Shown here: piece by piece, positions 17,091 through 24,828 of the stretch
Layout: every line of letters starts with the position of its first letter
How positions within the stretch are numbered: position 1 is the first letter of the stretch
NCBI RefSeq assembly: GCF_000828085.3
Contig: NZ_JXCA02000016.1
Span: 115,098 to 176,355 of the forward strand
Origin: Scytonema tolypothrichoides VB-61278
GTDB lineage: Bacteria; Cyanobacteriota; Cyanobacteriia; Cyanobacteriales; Nostocaceae
Direction: 5' to 3'
Length of the DNA stretch: 61,258 bases
The notes under the pieces: model-generated
Told to the model about the DNA's origin: nothing
What the model saw: only the letters and a program-made list of their open reading frames with translations
Database searches by the model: none
Translations under genes and position numbers: made by a program

Positions 17091-17309
17091 ATGGCAAGCG
17101 AAAAAGGACAAAAAAGATTAAGAAATATACCCGTTTTATACGACGAGAAAAAATCTCGTCACACCATGCATCTGACCGACACTGCTTGGCAAGCACTACA
17201 AGAGATGGCGCGTCAACAAGGTGTTAGCGCTAGCGAGATCGTTGAACAGTGGGTCAGGTCGGAAATAGACAAAAACTCGAACTCCTTTCCAATAGGTTCA
17301 CGGTGCTGA
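17091..17309 (+). CDS. ribbon-helix-helix (CopG/Arc-like) DNA-binding protein
   Basis: A 72-residue protein with a short basic N-terminus (MASEKGQKRLRNIPVLYDEK), a beta strand (SRHTMHLTD) and two helices (TAWQALQEMARQQGV, SASEIVEQWVRSEID). This is the usual layout of ribbon-helix-helix repressors. It is divergent from tnpB with a palindrome between the two. Such genes commonly travel with cyanobacterial TnpB elements. It may repress tnpB or act as an antitoxin-like factor, but no toxin gene is adjacent. Confidence 0.75.
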   Translation: MASEKGQKRLRNIPVLYDEKKSRHTMHLTDTAWQALQEMARQQGVSASEIVEQWVRSEIDKNSNSFPIGSRC

Positions 17310-17358
17310 AACTTGCATTCAGAACGCAAGTTGTTTCCTGTTGAACTCAAAGGTGTGA

Positions 17359-17547
17359 CTTGGTGAGTCAAGCTGTACTGCTCAACTTCCATTAGCTTTT
17401 GCCCTGTTTGGTACAACAATTTTGGCAGGCGATGCACTTGCTGACTTGAAGAAGGTACTGATTCCGCCTCCCAGTAGTGATGGTGGTGGCGGTGATAGTA
17501 GTAGCGGTTGTGGTGACTGTGGTGGCTGTGGTGGTTGTGGTGGATAA
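17359..17547 (+). other. orphan Gly/Cys-rich coding tail, possibly a truncated gene
   Basis: An open frame without an ATG encodes LAFALFGTTILAGDALADLK, then PPPSSDGGGGDSSSGCG, then DCGGCGGCGG and a stop at 17545-17547, one base from the convergent cpcE stop. The Cys-Gly-Gly tail and a hydrophobic stretch look like the C-terminal end of a real protein. A stop lies in frame at 17356-17358, close to the predicted end of the TnpB element, so the 5' part may have been lost on insertion. I do not recognise the family. Confidence 0.4.
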
Positions 17548-18387
17548 CTACAGTAACCCATCCATTAATGTCATCACCCGAACAGCACCCTCAGATAATT
17601 CATTGGAAGGTGACATATAAATCTGGTGTTCCAGCAGTCCTTTGAGTGCAATCAATTTTAGACTATTTTCAGCAAGGGTTTGGGAAATTGCCTCTGCTGC
17701 TGGTAAGTAGCCGATAGCACCCAAGTCTGCAAGCGCAGATCGACGTAGTTGCAAATCCTTACCTGCCAACGCTTGCACTAAGCGTTCTCCATACGTCACA
17801 TCCTGAGTTAACTGATACATCGCTCGTGCCGCTGCATACTGAATCCGCTCGATTGGATGTTCCAAGAACAGCTCAATAATCGGAACAGCGACGGTTGCTC
17901 CTAGGGTTCCTAAAGCTTCTAAGATGGCATCATAGGGTTGAGAAAAATCTGGTTGCTCTGAAACGAGGTGATTTCCTTGCAAGCCTGCTTTCAGTAGCGA
18001 AATCAAATTGGGGATACAAATTGGATCGCCCAGCATCTCTAGGGATTGAACTGCAGCTTCTCGGACATAGAAATCTGAGCAGTCCAAACAGCGAATCAGG
18101 GGTAGCACTGCTTGGCGATCGCCCAATTTTCCCAATGCCCTAGCAGCGTTCCGTCGCAACGGGTATCCACCTTCTTCTGTGCGATCCGCTTCGTCCTCTA
18201 ATGCTTGGATGAGGGTTGAAATCGCTGCGGGTTCCTGTACCCGAAATCTGCCTAGCCACCAAGCCGCATACATGCGCAACCCCAAGTCTTCGCCCTGGAG
18301 ATTGGCGATCGCCTGCTCGATAGTTAAAGATTCACTGCTACTCGATTCATTTGGATCAAACGTGTCTAAACCCATAATATCAGTCAT
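17548..18387 (-). CDS. cpcE: phycocyanobilin lyase subunit CpcE (HEAT repeat)
   Basis: A 279-residue HEAT-repeat protein, the partner of CpcF for chromophore attachment at alpha-Cys84 of phycocyanin. Recognisable CpcE signatures are TIEQAIANLQGEDLGLRMYA, AWWLGRFRV, GGYPLRRNAARALGKLGDRQ, FYVREAAVQSLEMLGDP, QYAARAMYQLT (with one extra Ala in the gene) and ALADLGAIGYLPAAEAISQT. The length is normal for CpcE. It follows the second rod-linker gene after a 115-base gap containing an 11-bp hairpin. An AGGAG lies about 20 bases upstream of the ATG; the internal Met5 is an alternative start. Its usual neighbour cpcF is displaced by the TnpB element. Confidence 0.93.
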   Translation of the reverse strand: MTDIMGLDTFDPNESSSSESLTIEQAIANLQGEDLGLRMYAAWWLGRFRVQEPAAISTLIQALEDEADRTEEGGYPLRRNAARALGKLGDRQAVLPLIRCLDCSDFYVREAAVQSLEMLGDPICIPNLISLLKAGLQGNHLVSEQPDFSQPYDAILEALGTLGATVAVPIIELFLEHPIERIQYAAARAMYQLTQDVTYGERLVQALAGKDLQLRRSALADLGAIGYLPAAEAISQTLAENSLKLIALKGLLEHQIYMSPSNELSEGAVRVMTLMDGLL

Positions 18388-18423
18388 TTCTCACAGCTTA
18401 TTGATGATTCTCCTATGGAAAAT

Positions 18424-18462
18424 CGGCAATCAGCAGCTGGAAACTTTTATAGCTGATTGCCG
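18424..18462 (-). terminator. hairpin between the second rod linker and cpcE
   Basis: CGGCAATCAGC (18424-18434) pairs perfectly with GCTGATTGCCG (18452-18462). On the minus strand it follows the linker stop by about 40 bases and precedes a short T-rich stretch. It probably reduces lyase expression relative to linkers, or protects the upstream transcript. Confidence 0.65.
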
Positions 18463-18502
18463 GTTATTGTTTTTCCACCAAAGGACGACTCACCAAAGGG
18501 GA

Positions 18503-19354
18503 CTACAAAGGTGTAATGCTGGCTATCTTGCCCCCTTCGCGTTGCACCCGTTGCATGTAATCTGATAGCTGTTCATAAGGAATAACAACAGCTTTGTTGC
18601 TACGGCGTACACGTGGGTATTTGGGGGTTAAAAGAGCAGATACTTCCACACGGTATAAACGACGATCTCCATAAATGGCTGATCCACCGAAGGCGGTATT
18701 TGGAGTCACTCCTTTGCCTGAGGGACGATAACCAAAGCCGGGGCTACCTGGTGCGACAACTGCCGAGGCGGTATTCCGTCCCAATTCTGTGGCTAGGTGT
18801 GGAGAATTGCCAGCAAACTGAGCGCGATCGCTGTTGGCATAACCGCGATATAATTGGAACATCCGGCTAAATCCAACAGTTTTCTGTCCAGTTTGAGTCG
18901 CAAAGCCGCGATAATACGGGACTATGTATTCGCCAAAGTTTGCTTGATACTCTGGTGAATCAATGTAGGAATCTATGTCGGCGTCGTAACCTTTGTTTTG
19001 ATACAGATCCAAGTGAGAGATGATTTCAGCTTCGTCATATGGTGCCCGACCCAACAAGTGCTTATAATTCAGTTCAATGGTTCGGGTTTGGAAACTGTTA
19101 TAGAAAAACTTGGATTTATATAGTTCTGATTTCGCCACTTGCCGGACAAATTCTTGCACTGTAATCTTGCCATTTGTCAGGAGCGATTCTATACTTGTGA
19201 GGCGTTGCGATGCCATTAAATAATCATTGCCCAATAGCTGACGATAAACAGCGGCAATCACATTTGGGACATCTGCTGCACTTCGCAGTTCCACAGGGGA
19301 AAAATCACTAAAGGCAGAGGTTCCGAGGCGGGATGCTTCTGTTGTAATAGCCAT
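18503..19354 (-). CDS. cpcC: phycobilisome rod linker polypeptide (CpcC-type), second copy
   Basis: A 283-residue rod linker starting [20 protein letters not shown], with AAGGAG seven to ten bases upstream. An upstream in-frame ATG would add 11 residues but lacks a ribosome site. The phycobilisome linker domain covers about 25-160 ([56 protein letters not shown]). A CpcD-like C-terminal domain covers about 230-283 ([27 protein letters not shown]). It should link phycocyanin hexamers within the rod. It lies 82 bases after the other rod linker, with TGACCTA tandem repeats between them. The two linkers differ enough to fit successive discs. Confidence 0.92.
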   Translation of the reverse strand: MAITTEASRLGTSAFSDFSPVELRSAADVPNVIAAVYRQLLGNDYLMASQRLTSIESLLTNGKITVQEFVRQVAKSELYKSKFFYNSFQTRTIELNYKHLLGRAPYDEAEIISHLDLYQNKGYDADIDSYIDSPEYQANFGEYIVPYYRGFATQTGQKTVGFSRMFQLYRGYANSDRAQFAGNSPHLATELGRNTASAVVAPGSPGFGYRPSGKGVTPNTAFGGSAIYGDRRLYRVEVSALLTPKYPRVRRSNKAVVIPYEQLSDYMQRVQREGGKIASITPL

Positions 19355-19436
19355 TTCAAAAATCTCCTTATTAACCAGGTTCATCATTTGTCATTTGTCT
19401 GATACTAATGACCTATGACCTATGACCTATGACTAA

Positions 19437-20252
19437 CTAAGAAAGTGTGATGCTCATCACCTTGAAGCCCTTGCTGTTCAGTTGTTGCAACTTGCTAGAA
19501 AGCTGCTCAAAGGGTACAACAACTTCACTCGTAGCACGCCGCAGCACAGGCGATTTAGAAGACGGCGGTTGCATAATCCGCAGTCGGTAAGTACTTCCAC
19601 CACGGCTACCGCTTGAGATACCTGTCAACGAGCCACTGGAGGCTGCGTAGATGGGTGAGGCAGTATTTTGAGCGACTTCCCGAGTCAGGCGTCCTTGATT
19701 TTGTTTTTGGGCGCGATCGCTACTAGAATACCCGCGAAACAGTTGGAACATCCGGCTAAAGCCGACATTTTTCTGACCAACTTGAGTCGTAAAGCCTCGG
19801 TGGTAGGGTACTATATTTTCGCCAAAATTTTCTTGATATTCGTCGCTGTCTATGTAATAATCAATATCTGCCTCAAAGCCCTGCTCATCCAATATCTGAC
19901 TGTGACAGACCATTTCACTGTAGTCATTTGGAGCACGACCAAGCAAATGCTTGAAGTTCAACTCAATGGTGCGGTAACGGTAGCAATTGTCAAAGAACCG
20001 CGAACGGTACAAATCAGACTTGGCAACTAGCCGCACAAACTCACGAACCGATATCTCACCGCGCTTGAGTTGAGATTCTGGGACAACAAGTCGCTCACTT
20101 TCCATGACATAGGAATTGCCCAATACTTGTCGATAGACTGCCCGGATGACGACCTCGACTTCTTCTGCGCTGTCATTCGAGTGCAGTTCTATCCATGTTG
20201 AAGCTTCGCTTGGTGTAATCCCTAGTCGTTCCGATCCAGCGAAAACCGCCAT
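19437..20252 (-). CDS. cpcC: phycobilisome rod linker polypeptide (CpcC/CpcH-type), first copy
   Basis: A 271-residue rod linker. The linker domain runs from about 30 to 155 ([79 protein letters not shown]). After a Ser/Gly-rich spacer, a CpcD-like domain closes the protein ([20 protein letters not shown]). A GGGAGG ribosome site lies just upstream of the ATG. It is separated from cpcA by a strong hairpin and a repeat mosaic, consistent with lower expression than the phycocyanin subunits. Names such as cpcH/cpcI are used for equivalents in inducible phycocyanin operons. Confidence 0.92.
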   Translation of the reverse strand: MAVFAGSERLGITPSEASTWIELHSNDSAEEVEVVIRAVYRQVLGNSYVMESERLVVPESQLKRGEISVREFVRLVAKSDLYRSRFFDNCYRYRTIELNFKHLLGRAPNDYSEMVCHSQILDEQGFEADIDYYIDSDEYQENFGENIVPYHRGFTTQVGQKNVGFSRMFQLFRGYSSSDRAQKQNQGRLTREVAQNTASPIYAASSGSLTGISSGSRGGSTYRLRIMQPPSSKSPVLRRATSEVVVPFEQLSSKLQQLNSKGFKVMSITLS

Positions 20253-20269
20253 ATTTGCCTCCCTATTTC

Positions 20270-20355
20270 AACCAGTTATCAGTTATCTGTTATCAGTTAT
20301 CAAAAAGAAATATTCGTTTCTTTTGTTCACTGTTCACTATTCACTGTTCACTGTT
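20270..20355. repeat. short tandem repeat mosaic (TTATCAG / TTCACTG units)
   Basis: ATCAGTTATC-type units at 20275-20300, a hairpin core (AAAGAAATATTCGTTTCTTT), then TTCACTGTTCACT units to 20355. The layout matches, in reverse orientation, the element at 23.04-23.16 kb. Confidence 0.75.
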
Positions 20356-20381
20356 TTAATGTGCCTCATTGGAATAAAGCA

Positions 20382-20450
20382 GCCCGGTAAAGTGAACAAC
20401 TACATCATCAATCATCATGATTGCTAACAAAGCTGTTTACCTTACCGGGC
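20382..20450 (-). terminator. strong hairpin downstream of cpcA
   Basis: GCCCGGTAAAGTGAAC (20382-20397) pairs with GTTTACCTTACCGGGC (20435-20450) with two mismatches, 14 bases after the cpcA stop. A nested AATCATCATGATT stem lies inside. In cpc operons a hairpin here stabilises the abundant cpcBA message and attenuates transcription into the linkers. Confidence 0.75.
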
Positions 20451-20463
20451 CTGTGTGTGTTTA

Positions 20464-20952
20464 CTAGCTTAGACAGTTAATAGCGTAGTCGAGGTAAGAA
20501 TTAGCTTCTACAGCTGGATCGCCGCTGAGACCGTGGTTAGCTTTAATGTACTTGAGTGCTTCAACGTACCAGCTAGGAGATAGGTCGAAGGTCTTGTTAA
20601 TTTCAGCTATTCCAGCAATCAAGTAATCATCCAATGGACCTGTACCACCAACAACCAAGCAGTAGGTGACCATCCGCAGGTAGTAACCGATATCACGGAC
20701 GCACTTTGCCTTTCCACGAGAATCAGCTGCATACTGAGGTCCCTGCATTTGGGTGGTGTAGGGATATTTTTGGTATACAGCGTTTGCAGCACCTTCAGCC
20801 AAACTTTGAGCCTTTGAGGTCAAAGCTTTAGCAGCTTCCAAGCTAGCAGCAGCTTGACGGAAGCGACCAAACGCAACTTGAACTTCTGTGCTGCTTAGGA
20901 AACGTCCTTGGGAATCAGCAGCGCTAACGGCTTCGGTGAGTGGAGTTTTCAT
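20464..20952 (-). CDS. cpcA: phycocyanin alpha subunit
   Basis: A 162-residue C-phycocyanin alpha chain with the standard length and start ([20 protein letters not shown]). Cys84 ([14 protein letters not shown]) is the single chromophore site, normally loaded by CpcE/CpcF. The [10 protein letters not shown] and [20 protein letters not shown] signatures are intact. Phycoerythrocyanin alpha is less likely because the sequence follows CpcA at diagnostic stretches. It forms the alpha-beta heterodimer with cpcB, 124 bases upstream. It lies in the same direction as the PEB-synthesis genes. Confidence 0.96.
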   Translation of the reverse strand: MKTPLTEAVSAADSQGRFLSSTEVQVAFGRFRQAAASLEAAKALTSKAQSLAEGAANAVYQKYPYTTQMQGPQYAADSRGKAKCVRDIGYYLRMVTYCLVVGGTGPLDDYLIAGIAEINKTFDLSPSWYVEALKYIKANHGLSGDPAVEANSYLDYAINCLS

Positions 20953-21076
20953 TGCTTTTTCTATCTCTTGTATTGTTTTACAAAGTTTTGCTTGAAAGCG
21001 AGTTTGTCTAAAGTCATTTGTCTCAAGTCATTTGTCTCAAGTTAATGACTGATGACTATTGAGTTGACTATTGATT

Positions 21077-21595
21077 TTACGCAACAGCAGAAGCTGCACG
21101 ATCAAAATAGCCAGCGACTTCTGACATTAACGCGCTGCAATCTCCTCTGGTGATACCGTTGGTGTCATTCGCAATTTTTAAGGCTGCTTCTTTCATTTTT
21201 TGAACACCCACTGCCACAGAAGCACCGGGGGTTCCTAGCGCCAAGTAGGTTTCCTTCAGACCGTTCAGACAGCGATCGTCGAGTACGCTAGCATCTCCAG
21301 AAAAAATAGCGTAGGTGATGTAGCGTAAGATAATTTCCATGTCGCGCAAGCAAGCTGCCATCCGACGGCTAGTATAAGCATTGCCACCAGGAGCGATCAG
21401 CTGGGGTTGTTCTGCAAACAGACTGCGAGCTGCATCAGCAACGATCGCAGAGGAATTGCTGGTAATGCGGTTGACAGTATCCATCCGCTTGTTGCCATCT
21501 GCAACCATTGCAGACAGAGCATCCAATTGACCAGCGCTCAGGTATTCACCTCGTGCATCGGCTTGAGAAACAACTTTTGCAAATGCGTCTAGCAT
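21077..21595 (-). CDS. cpcB: phycocyanin beta subunit
   Basis: A 172-residue C-phycocyanin beta chain starting [20 protein letters not shown]. Both chromophore cysteines are present, Cys82 ([14 protein letters not shown]) and Cys153 (TRGDCSALM). Asn72, the residue usually methylated in beta subunits, is also present (GGNAYTSRR). AGGAG lies about ten bases before the ATG. It is the first gene of the cpcBA-linker-cpcE run. Cys82 would be the site served by a CpcS-type lyase such as the one encoded at 24.0-24.6 kb. The sequence does not tell whether PCB or PEB is attached in vivo. Confidence 0.96.
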   Translation of the reverse strand: MLDAFAKVVSQADARGEYLSAGQLDALSAMVADGNKRMDTVNRITSNSSAIVADAARSLFAEQPQLIAPGGNAYTSRRMAACLRDMEIILRYITYAIFSGDASVLDDRCLNGLKETYLALGTPGASVAVGVQKMKEAALKIANDTNGITRGDCSALMSEVAGYFDRAASAVA

Positions 21596-22019
21596 AAATT
21601 TGGTCTCCTAATTCCTTTGTTTTAGTTACGATGTCGTTTGACAACGGAATCGTCTTGACGTGAATTTTGCCTGTGTGGGCAGCTTAGAAAGGCTATACAG
21701 TGATATTGAACCTCTGGGTTCTGCTGGAATTCTCAGATTTGCCTGTTTCAGAATGTTGAGAACAGTGTTAAGTTCTTTAACGAATCTGAGACTTACTTCT
21801 CTCTTCCCTATGTTATAGGAAAATGAGTCTGAGAAAACAACAACTGAGCCATAATTTGCTTCTCATTTTTGCCTTCCTAAATCTTTATACAATGTAAGGG
21901 GGAACTTTGTGTGTTAAAAGTTGTTAGAACTTACTATTTTTTTACAAACGGTAACAATCCAGATGCAGCCTAGCTTTTAAGCTTGACAATATGTACCATA
22001 GTTACACCACTTTTGCGCC
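21596..22019 (-). promoter_or_regulatory. leader and promoter region of the cpcBA operon
   Basis: About 420 bases without a gene separate cpcB from the small plus-strand gene at 22020. The long gap suits the long 5' leaders known for cpc operons. I see no exact L-box (paired TTGCACA) and no NtcA GTA-N8-TAC site. No promoter can be fixed from sequence alone. Confidence 0.45.
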
Positions 22020-22175
22020 GTGGCAACGAAGAAAAGTAGACTAAACGTTACATTAAATGACATTGAACGGGAGAAGTTAGAAAAGCTCGCCGAAGAGTCT
22101 GGACTCTCCCTCTCTCGTACGATCGCCCAATTAATTCGTAAAGCAAAGCTTAAGCCAAATGATAAGGAAAGTTAA
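22020..22175 (+). CDS. small ribbon-helix-helix (CopG-like) protein
   Basis: A 51-codon frame from GTG at 22020 to TAA at 22173. It encodes a basic N-terminus, a strand (SRLNVTLND), and two helices (IEREKLEKLAEESGL, SLSRTIAQLIRKAKL). This is a complete ribbon-helix-helix fold of the kind found in small repressors and antitoxins. It lies between pebA and the cpcB leader on the opposite strand, so it is divergent from cpcB. No toxin gene is adjacent. A role in cpc or peb regulation is possible but unproven. Confidence 0.6.
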   Translation: MATKKSRLNVTLNDIEREKLEKLAEESGLSLSRTIAQLIRKAKLKPNDKES

Positions 22176-22295
22176 CTCTGAACAGGGAACGCTTAACAGG
22201 GAACGCTTAACAGTGAACAGTGAACAGTGAACAGTGAACAATTGATCACTGGTAACTGGTAACTGATAACTGATAACTGGTAACTGTTAACTGAC
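22176..22295. repeat. short tandem repeats: AACAGTG and GATAACTG arrays
   Basis: GGAACGCTTAACA repeats, then four AGTGAAC units, then GGTAACT/GATAACT units that run to the 3' end of pebA. The arrays could pair on the transcript or act as a slippage-prone spacer. Confidence 0.75.
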
Positions 22296-23039
22296 AACTG
22301 ATTCGGTCAGCTTTCTCTCTAAGTCAAACAGGAAGCCATGAATGTATTCCTCTGTCCACTCTTCGCCGTAAAAACGCTTGAACATTCCTCGTGCTGGGTC
22401 TTTTTCGGCGCGATAGCGCAAATAGCGCAATTGTGCCTGTTCGATCCTAGCTAGGGTTTGAGCATCCATCACAGGTTCTGCCTGTTCTACAAAATCCAAG
22501 TATGCTTTGAGATAATCTTTAAACGCAGCGAACACATGAGTTTCAACAACAGTAGTCTCTTTGGGGCGAGTCCAAAGGAATGCTGGCGAAAAGAAGGGGC
22601 TGGCTTCTTCGGGGAAGTCTCCACCCCACGGTAGGTGTTGCTGATGGGCGTGAAAGACGCTCAGAATTGGTGCGGTATACTTTGCCTGATAGTCTGTATC
22701 ATCCCGGAACAACGGTTGCATATCCAGGGCAATCAGGTGTCCTCCTGGCAAGGTTACTAAGTCTGCCCCAAAAAATGGCAGATCGTAGTTCAGATGAGGA
22801 AAAATCACGAAATTGAGAACCTGAAGGGATTGACCACCCTGTACGTGTGCTGCCCGAATCTGTCGAAGTTTCGGTGCACAAAAGCCATGACTAGTCGTCA
22901 CAACTTCCTCCTGATTCTTGCCCTTGCCCGTGATAGCACTTTTGTATTCAAACCCTGAAGGGATGGGATAGGGCATGAGTTCTAATCGCGATTGCAAATA
23001 GGCGATCGCATAGTCGAGAAACGGTTGATAAAGGGTCAT
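22287..23039 (-). CDS. pebA: 15,16-dihydrobiliverdin:ferredoxin oxidoreductase
   Basis: A 250-residue ferredoxin-dependent bilin reductase. It performs the first step of phycoerythrobilin synthesis, the reduction of biliverdin at C15-C16. PebA-like stretches are [55 protein letters not shown] and the acidic-site end [20 protein letters not shown]. It sits 148 bases downstream of pebB on the same strand. Its product is handed to PebB. The gene implies that the organism makes PEB, usually for phycoerythrin, although no phycoerythrin subunit gene is in this window. Confidence 0.93.
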   Translation of the reverse strand: MTLYQPFLDYAIAYLQSRLELMPYPIPSGFEYKSAITGKGKNQEEVVTTSHGFCAPKLRQIRAAHVQGGQSLQVLNFVIFPHLNYDLPFFGADLVTLPGGHLIALDMQPLFRDDTDYQAKYTAPILSVFHAHQQHLPWGGDFPEEASPFFSPAFLWTRPKETTVVETHVFAAFKDYLKAYLDFVEQAEPVMDAQTLARIEQAQLRYLRYRAEKDPARGMFKRFYGEEWTEEYIHGFLFDLERKLTESVVS

Positions 23040-23040
23040 A

Positions 23041-23163
23041 GGAAAATCCAGTGAACAGTAATCAGTAAACAGTGAACAGTAAACAGTGAACAGTGAACAA
23101 AAGAAACGAATCCGTATTTCTCTTTGATAACTGATAACTGATAACTGATAACTGGTAACTGCG
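23041..23163. repeat. short tandem repeat mosaic between pebB and pebA
   Basis: AACAGTGAACAGTAAACAGT units, a core AAAGAAACGAATCCG...ATTTCTCTTT, and then GATAACTGATAACTG units. It is the same composite as at 20.27 kb, in the opposite orientation. Confidence 0.75.
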
Positions 23164-23187
23164 GCTGGTACTTGAATAAAGCTTTAA

Positions 23188-23919
23188 CTACTTTTTGGCG
23201 GTAGCGGCTAATGGTAGTGCATCTTCAAACAAAAACTCGTAGAGGAAGCGTTCTGCCCACTCATGACCGAAGTAACTGCTGAATAGACCTGATGCTGGAT
23301 CGCGATCAGCACTGTATTGGTCGTAGTCTTTTTGGGCTTTCACGATTCGGGCAATGTCTTCTGGATCTTTGAGAGGTTCCGCCTCATCTAGCATTTGCCA
23401 GTACAAATTCAAGTAGTCCTTGAACGCCGCAAGTAACCGTGTCGCGACGGTTTGGGCATCTGTCTTGGCAAATAGCAGGTATTTAGAGAAATATTGGTTG
23501 GCGTCATAAAACTTCATCTCTAAATTTTGTGCCAAATCTGGATATTTAGCATGTAGGAATTTTAATGGCTCAATGTACTTGCGCTGATACGCATCATCTT
23601 GGAACAAAGGCTGGAAATCAAGCACAACTAGGTTTTTGATTTTGCCAAACGACAGAAAGTCTACTCCCAACAAGGGTAAGTCGTAGTGATAGCTAGGATA
23701 AATAACGCTGTTGAGAATTTGGGCGCTTTCGCCCGCATCAATGTAGGTGTAGCGAATTTTCCGTAATTGATGGCATTGATAGCACCAGCTTTGAATGGTT
23801 GCTGGGTTTCTGCCGCGATCGCTGACCTTCAATTCTAAACCAGCAGGGATTGCCCGACTTTGTAAATTAAATCTGTTAAACAGTTCATTCTCTAGATGCT
23901 TTACAAAGGGCTTGTACAT
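23188..23919 (-). CDS. pebB: phycoerythrobilin:ferredoxin oxidoreductase
   Basis: About 243 residues from the ATG at 23919 (MYKPFVKHLENELFNRFNLQ); an in-frame TTG at 23955 would add 12 residues. It converts 15,16-dihydrobiliverdin to phycoerythrobilin using ferredoxin. PebB hallmarks are visible: KIRYTYIDAGESAQILNSVI, YHYDLPLLGVDFLSFGKIKN, LVVLDFQPLFQDD, RDPASGLFSSYFGHEWAERF. It forms the usual pebB-pebA pair, here with pebB first, and lies downstream of a CpcS-type lyase gene on the same strand. A single transcript including pebA is plausible. Confidence 0.93.
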   Translation of the reverse strand: MYKPFVKHLENELFNRFNLQSRAIPAGLELKVSDRGRNPATIQSWCYQCHQLRKIRYTYIDAGESAQILNSVIYPSYHYDLPLLGVDFLSFGKIKNLVVLDFQPLFQDDAYQRKYIEPLKFLHAKYPDLAQNLEMKFYDANQYFSKYLLFAKTDAQTVATRLLAAFKDYLNLYWQMLDEAEPLKDPEDIARIVKAQKDYDQYSADRDPASGLFSSYFGHEWAERFLYEFLFEDALPLAATAKK

Positions 23920-24039
23920 TGATACTAATCCATTTTTATAAGACTTTCTCGACAATAAAGGATTCTGAGAACCTCTGTCCCATTTCTTAACAAGGATGCA
24001 ATAATTTGTGACATACTCCAGTCGCTGAACCTAATTTCC

Positions 24040-24621
24040 TCAAGCCCTTGCCAAATTCTGTTGAATCATTTGCTTTAACGTTGCCTCTGATACGCAACGA
24101 CGCTCTGAACAATAGGTCATCATATATACACCATTTATCGTCCGCACGGTGCTAACACGCACGCGAAAGTCATCGGTAATGAACCAGCACCGTTCTTGTC
24201 CCTGGTTAGTGTCATATTCTGTATCGATTGTCAAAATGCCGTCTTTACCAAACCAGTACCGACTAATAACGGGCATCTTTTCCACATAACCGCGATCGCG
24301 GATGAGTTTTCCAGACAACAGACTTTCATCATCGGGCACATCAACTAGCACCGCCGCTTGGTCTGGATTAGGTTCGCGATTGTCCTGGTTTTCCTGCCAC
24401 ATAAAACTGCCTCCCCCCATTCCCTTGGCAGGATCAATTCCTTGTTGTTCACAAATCGCTTTGACTCTTGGATCTTCCCGTTCAACGACTTGGACAATCA
24501 AATTTGACTCCCCAGACTGATCCGCCGCCAGGTCAAAATGGTGGACAGTGCGTTGGGTAAACCACGTGCCTTGACTCTTACGAAAGAAGTCCATCATATT
24601 CATGGGTGGAATCAGGCGCAT
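24040..24621 (-). CDS. cpcS: S-type phycobiliprotein lyase (CpcS/CpeS family)
   Basis: About 193 residues from the ATG at 24621, which has GAGG nine bases upstream; later in-frame starts exist at 24603 and 24597. The beta-barrel lyase motifs are NMMDFFRKSQGTWFTQRTVH, AKGMGGGSFMWQE, LIRDRGYVEKMPVISRYWFG and ERCWFITDDFRVRVSTVRTI, then MMTYCSERRC. This family attaches bilins to Cys82/84 of phycobiliprotein beta (and some alpha) subunits. Its place next to pebB raises the option that it handles PEB. Sequence alone does not separate CpcS from CpeS specificity. Confidence 0.85.
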   Translation of the reverse strand: MRLIPPMNMMDFFRKSQGTWFTQRTVHHFDLAADQSGESNLIVQVVEREDPRVKAICEQQGIDPAKGMGGGSFMWQENQDNREPNPDQAAVLVDVPDDESLLSGKLIRDRGYVEKMPVISRYWFGKDGILTIDTEYDTNQGQERCWFITDDFRVRVSTVRTINGVYMMTYCSERRCVSEATLKQMIQQNLARA

Positions 24622-24694
24622 TTCTAACCTCAACAGCAGAAAAAAGATAAACGAATGTAACAAGAATTTATCTGATGTCCCACATTGTACACTT

Positions 24695-24800
24695 TTATCA
24701 GTTACCAGTTATCAGTTATCAGTTATCAGGGAAGCCAAGAAATCGCTTCCTCTGTTTACTGTTCACTGTTTACTGTTTACTGTTCACTGTTCACTGTTTG
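24695..24800. repeat. short tandem repeat mosaic (TTATCAG / TTTACTG)
   Basis: TTATCAGTTATCAG units at 24700-24730, a core GAAGCCAAGAAATCGCTTCC that can pair, then TGTTTACTGTTCACTG units to 24800. It is the same architecture as the arrays near 20.3 and 23.1 kb. Confidence 0.75.
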
Positions 24801-24828
24801 CCGCTACTCTACTCCCTCCTTAAGGAAA

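Larger units (their letters stand above)
15660..17345. mobile_element. IS605/IS1341-type TnpB element with ribbon-helix-helix gene
   Basis: Comprises tnpB (minus), a divergent small DNA-binding gene (plus), an end hairpin at 15669-15697 and a candidate opposite end with the ACTTGC...GCAAGT stem (about 17314-17334). No TnpA transposase is present, so the element is probably not self-mobile. The outer limits are approximate. It lies between cpcE and cpcF in the phycocyanin cluster. Confidence 0.7.

Noticed and set aside
20464-21595. Phycoerythrocyanin (pecA/pecB) identity for the subunit pair
   Set aside because: The chains follow CpcA and CpcB at diagnostic stretches, and the linked lyases match CpcE and CpcF, not PecE and PecF.
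21992-22006. TGTACCATAGTTACA as an NtcA-type site near cpcB
   Set aside because: The spacing between GTA and TAC is seven bases, not eight, and there is no suitable -10 element at the right distance.
22176-23163. CRISPR array in the regularly repeated sequence
   Set aside because: The units are 7-15 bases, directly tandem and without unique spacers, which is typical of short tandem repeats and not CRISPR.
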